Assembly: GCA_934670025.1 (NCBI GenBank)
Contig: CAKUOS010000045.1
Coordinates: forward strand, 1-17,133
Direction: 5' to 3'
Length of the DNA stretch: 17,133 nt
Source of the DNA: an uncultured Oscillospiraceae bacterium
GTDB lineage: Bacteria > Bacillota > Clostridia > Oscillospirales > Oscillospiraceae
Part shown: piece after piece, positions 14,322-17,133 of the stretch
Layout of the letters: every line of letters begins with the position of its first letter
Position numbering within the stretch: position 1 is the stretch's first letter
Position numbers and translations under genes: made by a program
Notes under the pieces: model-generated
Databases searched by the model: none
Seen by the model: the letters and a program-made list of their open reading frames with translations, nothing else
Told to the model about the DNA's origin: nothing

Positions 14322-14347
14322 CGCCCTGCCGGCATGGTGGCAGGGCG
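14322..14347. repeat. CGCCCTGCC/GGCAGGGCG hairpin
   Basis: A 9-bp perfect stem with an 8-nt loop, extended by GAAA/TTTC beyond one mismatch on each side. On the plus strand it is followed by CTTTCTC, a poor terminator tail. Confidence 0.55.
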
Positions 14348-14417
14348 CTTTCTCTACAGATAAGAAGGGGAACGCGATCAATAATGGGAGCTTGCGGAGT
14401 TTTGGAGGATCACCGCC

Positions 14418-14441
14418 CGGCCGGTCGTGCATTACCGGCCG
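14418..14441. repeat. Inverted repeat spanning the stop codon of the HMA fusion gene
   Basis: CGGCCGGT (14418-14425) and ACCGGCCG (14434-14441) form an 8-bp stem with an 8-nt loop that contains part of the TAA stop (14432-14434). No T tract follows on either strand. It may protect the mRNA 3' end or be chance. Confidence 0.4.
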
Positions 14442-14866
14442 AACAGCGAGAACCGCTTTTTTTCGTATGGCTCGGATGTGACGTCCTTCACCTCATAGCC
14501 CGTGGCATGGATGGCTGCCTTGACAGCCTCGACGTCCATCGGCCCGTCGGTGATGACGACGCTCTCGCCCTTTGCGTGCGAGGAGGATACCTTTTTGACG
14601 GCGGCCGCCTTGCGGATGGTATCATTGATATGCGACTCGCACATACCGCACATCATGCCGTCAATTTTGAGCGTGTACTTTGTCATAACGCCCGCCTCCC
14701 AGTGGTGGCAGCCGCCGCAATTCGGGCAGCCTGCGCAGTTGCCGCCGCAGGAGGCCTTTCCGCTCTTGCGGTCGCGCACGAGCTTGACGACGATCAGCAC
14801 CGTTACAAGCGCGAGCACCGCGCACACGATGATCGTGGCCAGATTCTCAGAGAACCATTGCAGCAT
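14432..14866 (-). CDS. FeoB-associated Cys-rich membrane segment fused to a heavy-metal-associated (HMA) domain
   Basis: A 144-residue protein in two parts. Residues 1-53 have a membrane helix (about 10-30), a basic stretch and a Cys cluster (Cys40, 44, 47, 50, 53), the pattern of FeoB-associated Cys-rich membrane proteins. Residues 61-130 are an HMA domain with the metal site MxCxxC (Met71, Cys73, Cys76), normally binding Cu(I) or similar soft metals. Both parts are in one frame without interruption. The main start at 14866 has AAGGAGG upstream. An internal ATG at 14686 (Met61) also has GGGAGG 8 nt upstream, so the HMA domain might also be made alone. It is the last gene after feoB and a small membrane gene, suggesting a role in metal handling on the inner face near FeoB. 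Confidence 0.82.
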   Translation of the reverse strand: MLQWFSENLATIIVCAVLALVTVLIVVKLVRDRKSGKASCGGNCAGCPNCGGCHHWEAGVMTKYTLKIDGMMCGMCESHINDTIRKAAAVKKVSSSHAKGESVVITDGPMDVEAVKAAIHATGYEVKDVTSEPYEKKRFSLFGR

Positions 14867-14893
14867 AACAGAAAACCTCCTTCTGACAGCGTT

Positions 14894-15019
14894 TTATTTT
14901 TTGAAGAACCCGCGAATGCGGAACAGGCACCCCACCAGCAGCAGGGCCAGAATCGTGAGGATCACGACGTCTGCCTTGCCGATGGGGACGTTCACATTCG
15001 TGAACATGGGAGCTACCAT
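14894..15019 (-). CDS. Small membrane protein between feoB and the HMA fusion gene
   Basis: An open frame of 41 codons, or 37 if the second in-frame ATG at 15007 is used. It encodes a short polar N-terminus (FTNVNVPIGKAD), one clear membrane helix (VVILTILALLLVGCLF) and a basic end (RIRGFFKK), so a single-pass protein with the C-terminus probably inside. It starts 8 nt after the feoB stop and ends 27 nt before the next start, filling the gap well. The ribosome binding site is weak, so coupling to feoB is likely. I do not recognise a family. The hydrophobic composition and position support it being real. Confidence 0.6.
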   Translation of the reverse strand: MVAPMFTNVNVPIGKADVVILTILALLLVGCLFRIRGFFKK

Positions 15020-15027
15020 TACTTTGC

Positions 15028-17133
15028 TTATGCTCTGGACAGATGCTCAGCCTTGTTGGGGTCGCGGCGGAACAGCAGGTACAGGACCGCTGCCAGCACG
15101 ACGAACGCGACGACGGTCGCAGCGCCGAAGGCGACTTCACCGACGATCAGGCCGCCGATCTGGTACACCATCAGGGACACGGCGTAGGACAGAACGTTCT
15201 GGAACAGGAGCGCGAGCCAGAAGAACTTGCGGTTGCCCATTTCCTTGGCCATCGTGGAGATCGCGGCCAGGCACGGGGAGTCAAACAGGTTGAAGCACAG
15301 GAAGGAGATCGCCGCAATGGAGGACGGGAAGAACGCTGCAAACTGATCGTGCATGGAAACAGCGTACTCTTCGACCTCGCCGAGACCGGCCAGGACGCCC
15401 ATCGTGGACAGGATGCCTTCCTTCGCAACGAAACCGGAGAGGGAGGACGCGACGGCCTGCCAGGTACCGAAGCCGAGCGGCTTGAAGATCCAGGCGATGG
15501 CGTTGCCGATGACCGCCAGCAGGCAGTATTCGGTGTCAACCAGACCGAACTGACCGTCCTGCACACCGAAGCTGCCAAGGAACCACATAACGGCGCAGCA
15601 GAGGAACAGGATGGTACCGGCCTTCTTGAGGAACGCCCAGACACGCTCCCAGACATGGAGCAGGACGCCCTTCATGGACGGGAAGTGGTACTGCGGCAGC
15701 TCCATGACGAACGGAGCCGGGTCGCCGGAGAACATCTTGGTCTTCTTGAGGATGATGCAGGAGATGATGATGATCGCAATGCCGAGGAAGTACATGACCG
15801 GTGCGAACCACCAGTTGCCGCCCATCAGGAAGCCCGCGATCAGCGCGATGACGGGGAGCTTGGCGCCGCAGGGCATGAACGTGGTGGTGATCATGGTCAT
15901 GCGGCGGTCTTTTTCGTTTTCAATGGTACGGGTGGCCATGATGCCCGGCACGCCGCAGCCCGCAGAGATCATGAACGGGATGAAGGACTTGCCGGAAAGG
16001 CCGAACTTGCGGAACACGCGGTCCATGATGAACGCGACACGGGCCATGTAGCCGCAGTCCTCCAGCATGGACAGGAAGAAGAACACGATGGCCATCTGCG
16101 GGGCAAAGCCGATGGGCGCTGCCAGACCGCCGATGATGCCGTCGACGACGAGGGAGACGACCCACTCGGCCGCGCCGATGTTCTCAAGGAACGTGGCGAC
16201 CGCAGGCTGGATCCATTCGCCGAAGAGCGTGTCGTTGGTGAAATCGGTGACGATGCCGCCGATGGTGGAAACGGAGATGTAATAGACCAGCGTCATGACG
16301 AGCACGAAGATCGGCAGCGCCAGGACACGGTTGGTCACGATCCGGTCGATCTTGTCGGACGTCGACATCTGACCGGCGTTTTTCTTTTTATAGCACCCTT
16401 TGAGGATGGATGCAATATAAATGTAGCGTTCGTTGGTGATGATCGCTTCCGCGTCGTCGTCAAGCTCGGTCTCAGCGGCCTTGATGTCCTCTTCGACGTG
16501 CGCCATGACGTCGGCGGGAACCTTCAGCTGTTCGAGGACCTTTTCGTCGCGCTCAAAGACCTTGATCGCGTACCAGCGCTGCTGTTCTTCGGGCATATTG
16601 TGGACAACAGCCTCTTCGATGTGCGCGATGGCGTGCTCGACCGGACCGGAGAACGTGTGCATCGGGAGGGTCTTGGCGTTCTTCGCAGCGTCGATGGCGG
16701 CCTCGGCGGCGGCCTCGATGCCGGTGCCCTTCAGGGCGGAGATCTCGACGACCTTGCAGCCGAGCTCACGGGACAGCTCGTTCAGGTTGATCTTGTCGCC
16801 GTTCTTCTTGACGAGGTCCATCATGTTGACGGCCACGACGACGGGGATGCCGAGCTCGGTGAGCTGGGTGGTCAGATACAGGTTGCGTTCGAGGTTGGTG
16901 CCGTCGATGATGTTCAGGATGACATCGGGGCGCTCGGTGACGAGGTAGGTTCTGGAGACGACTTCCTCCAGCGTGTACGGGGACAGCGAGTAGATACCGG
17001 GAAGGTCCTGAATGACGACGTCATTGTGCTTTTTCAGCTTGCCTTCCTTCTTCTCGACCGTGACGCCCGGCCAGTTACCGACATACTGGTTGGAACCGGT
17101 CAGAGCGTTGAACAGCGTCGTTTTGCCGCAGTT
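15028..17133 (-). CDS. feoB: Ferrous iron transporter FeoB, lacking its first residues
   Basis: The frame is open to the right edge; 701 residues are visible and probably only about ten N-terminal ones are missing, unless fused to more. The G domain is clear: P-loop NCGKTTLFN at the edge, NWPGVTVE (visible residues 20-27), DLPG (43-46) and NMMD (103-106). A helical spacer domain follows, then the polytopic membrane part with the Gate motifs, including CGVPGIMATRTI and, later, CLAAISTMAKEMG. FeoB imports Fe(II) under low-oxygen conditions, fitting an anaerobe. The internal start at 16836 would remove the G domain and is not used. Two small genes follow in the same direction; feoA is probably upstream, outside the window. 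Confidence 0.96.
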   Translation of the reverse strand, partial: NCGKTTLFNALTGSNQYVGNWPGVTVEKKEGKLKKHNDVVIQDLPGIYSLSPYTLEEVVSRTYLVTERPDVILNIIDGTNLERNLYLTTQLTELGIPVVVAVNMMDLVKKNGDKINLNELSRELGCKVVEISALKGTGIEAAAEAAIDAAKNAKTLPMHTFSGPVEHAIAHIEEAVVHNMPEEQQRWYAIKVFERDEKVLEQLKVPADVMAHVEEDIKAAETELDDDAEAIITNERYIYIASILKGCYKKKNAGQMSTSDKIDRIVTNRVLALPIFVLVMTLVYYISVSTIGGIVTDFTNDTLFGEWIQPAVATFLENIGAAEWVVSLVVDGIIGGLAAPIGFAPQMAIVFFFLSMLEDCGYMARVAFIMDRVFRKFGLSGKSFIPFMISAGCGVPGIMATRTIENEKDRRMTMITTTFMPCGAKLPVIALIAGFLMGGNWWFAPVMYFLGIAIIIISCIILKKTKMFSGDPAPFVMELPQYHFPSMKGVLLHVWERVWAFLKKAGTILFLCCAVMWFLGSFGVQDGQFGLVDTEYCLLAVIGNAIAWIFKPLGFGTWQAVASSLSGFVAKEGILSTMGVLAGLGEVEEYAVSMHDQFAAFFPSSIAAISFLCFNLFDSPCLAAISTMAKEMGNRKFFWLALLFQNVLSYAVSLMVYQIGGLIVGEVAFGAATVVAFVVLAAVLYLLFRRDPNKAEHLSRA

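Larger units (their letters stand above)
14046..14431. other. Non-coding spacer rich in inverted repeats
   Basis: About 385 nt between two convergent operons with no credible gene on either strand. It contains at least six inverted repeats in a row: an 11-bp pair at 14086-14096/14181-14191, a terminator-like hairpin at 14142-14165, a 15-bp perfect hairpin at 14218-14251, an 8-bp one at 14265-14286, a 9-bp one at 14322-14347 and one across the stop codon of the next gene. The density suggests a mosaic of intergenic repeat units. I recall similar GGGCGG-AC hairpins in related gut Clostridia, but could not search. Confidence 0.7.

Noticed and set aside
14194..14481. Small plus-strand open frame in the inverted-repeat spacer
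   Set aside because: It spans several perfect hairpins and enters the HMA gene antisense, has no ribosome binding site and looks non-coding.
15028..16836. Short form of FeoB starting at 16836
   Set aside because: The frame continues upstream with P-loop, NWPG and DLPG motifs to the window edge, so this is only an internal GTG codon.
1..17133. Search for tRNA, rRNA, CRISPR, insertion sequence or phage signals
   Set aside because: No cloverleaf, regularly spaced direct repeats, transposase, integrase or phage gene was seen on reading; the inverted repeats at 14086-14347 are the only mobile-like signal.

Overview
The window looks like chromosomal core-type DNA of a GC-rich Firmicute, most likely a gut-type Clostridia of the Oscillospiraceae/Ruminococcaceae kind. 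This is inferred from strong AGGAGG-type ribosome binding sites, sigma-A-like promoters with 17-bp spacers, families typical of that group (DUF4349, DUF4358, tandem-OB SSB paralog, FeoB-associated Cys-rich protein, MBOAT/DHHW pair) and intergenic hairpin repeats. No tRNA, rRNA, CRISPR array, phage or transposase gene was seen. Both ends cut a gene: rpsJ at the left and feoB at the right.

Left part (1-7300) is read on the minus strand. At 1-60 is the beginning of rpsJ (ribosomal protein S10), preceded by a leader of about 270 nt with an intrinsic-terminator-like hairpin and a strong promoter whose -35 box lies inside a perfect 12-bp inverted repeat. Upstream of that is a four-gene, overlapping or tightly spaced cassette (SGNH lipoprotein, DUF4358, MBOAT acyltransferase, DHHW/AlgX-like protein) that probably O-acylates an extracellular glycan. 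Next comes trkA-trkH, a complete potassium uptake pair ending in a good terminator.

Middle part (7409-14045) is read on the plus strand. It starts from a promoter divergent from trkA, with a 14-bp palindrome between the two. The run is rimM-trmD-sirtuin-homocysteine methyltransferase-YgiQ radical SAM protein-tandem-OB SSB paralog-DUF4349 lipoprotein. The first five genes are very tightly spaced; the last two have gaps of 59 and 81 nt. The run ends at a strong terminator. Ribosome maturation and tRNA methylation genes here are separated from their usual rpsP/rplS neighbours and joined instead to NAD-dependent deacylation and SAM/methionine-related enzymes.

Right part (14046-17133) begins with about 385 nt of non-coding DNA packed with inverted repeats. 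It is followed on the minus strand by the end of an iron-uptake operon: feoB (5' end outside the window), an unlabelled 41-residue membrane protein, and a fusion of a FeoB-associated Cys-rich membrane segment to a heavy-metal-associated (HMA) domain.

The most interesting points are the acylation cassette with its unexplained DUF4358 member, the FeoB-associated/HMA fusion with a possible internal start, the tiny protein after feoB, the hairpin covering the ribosome binding site of the SSB paralog, and the nested inverted repeats at 14086-14347.
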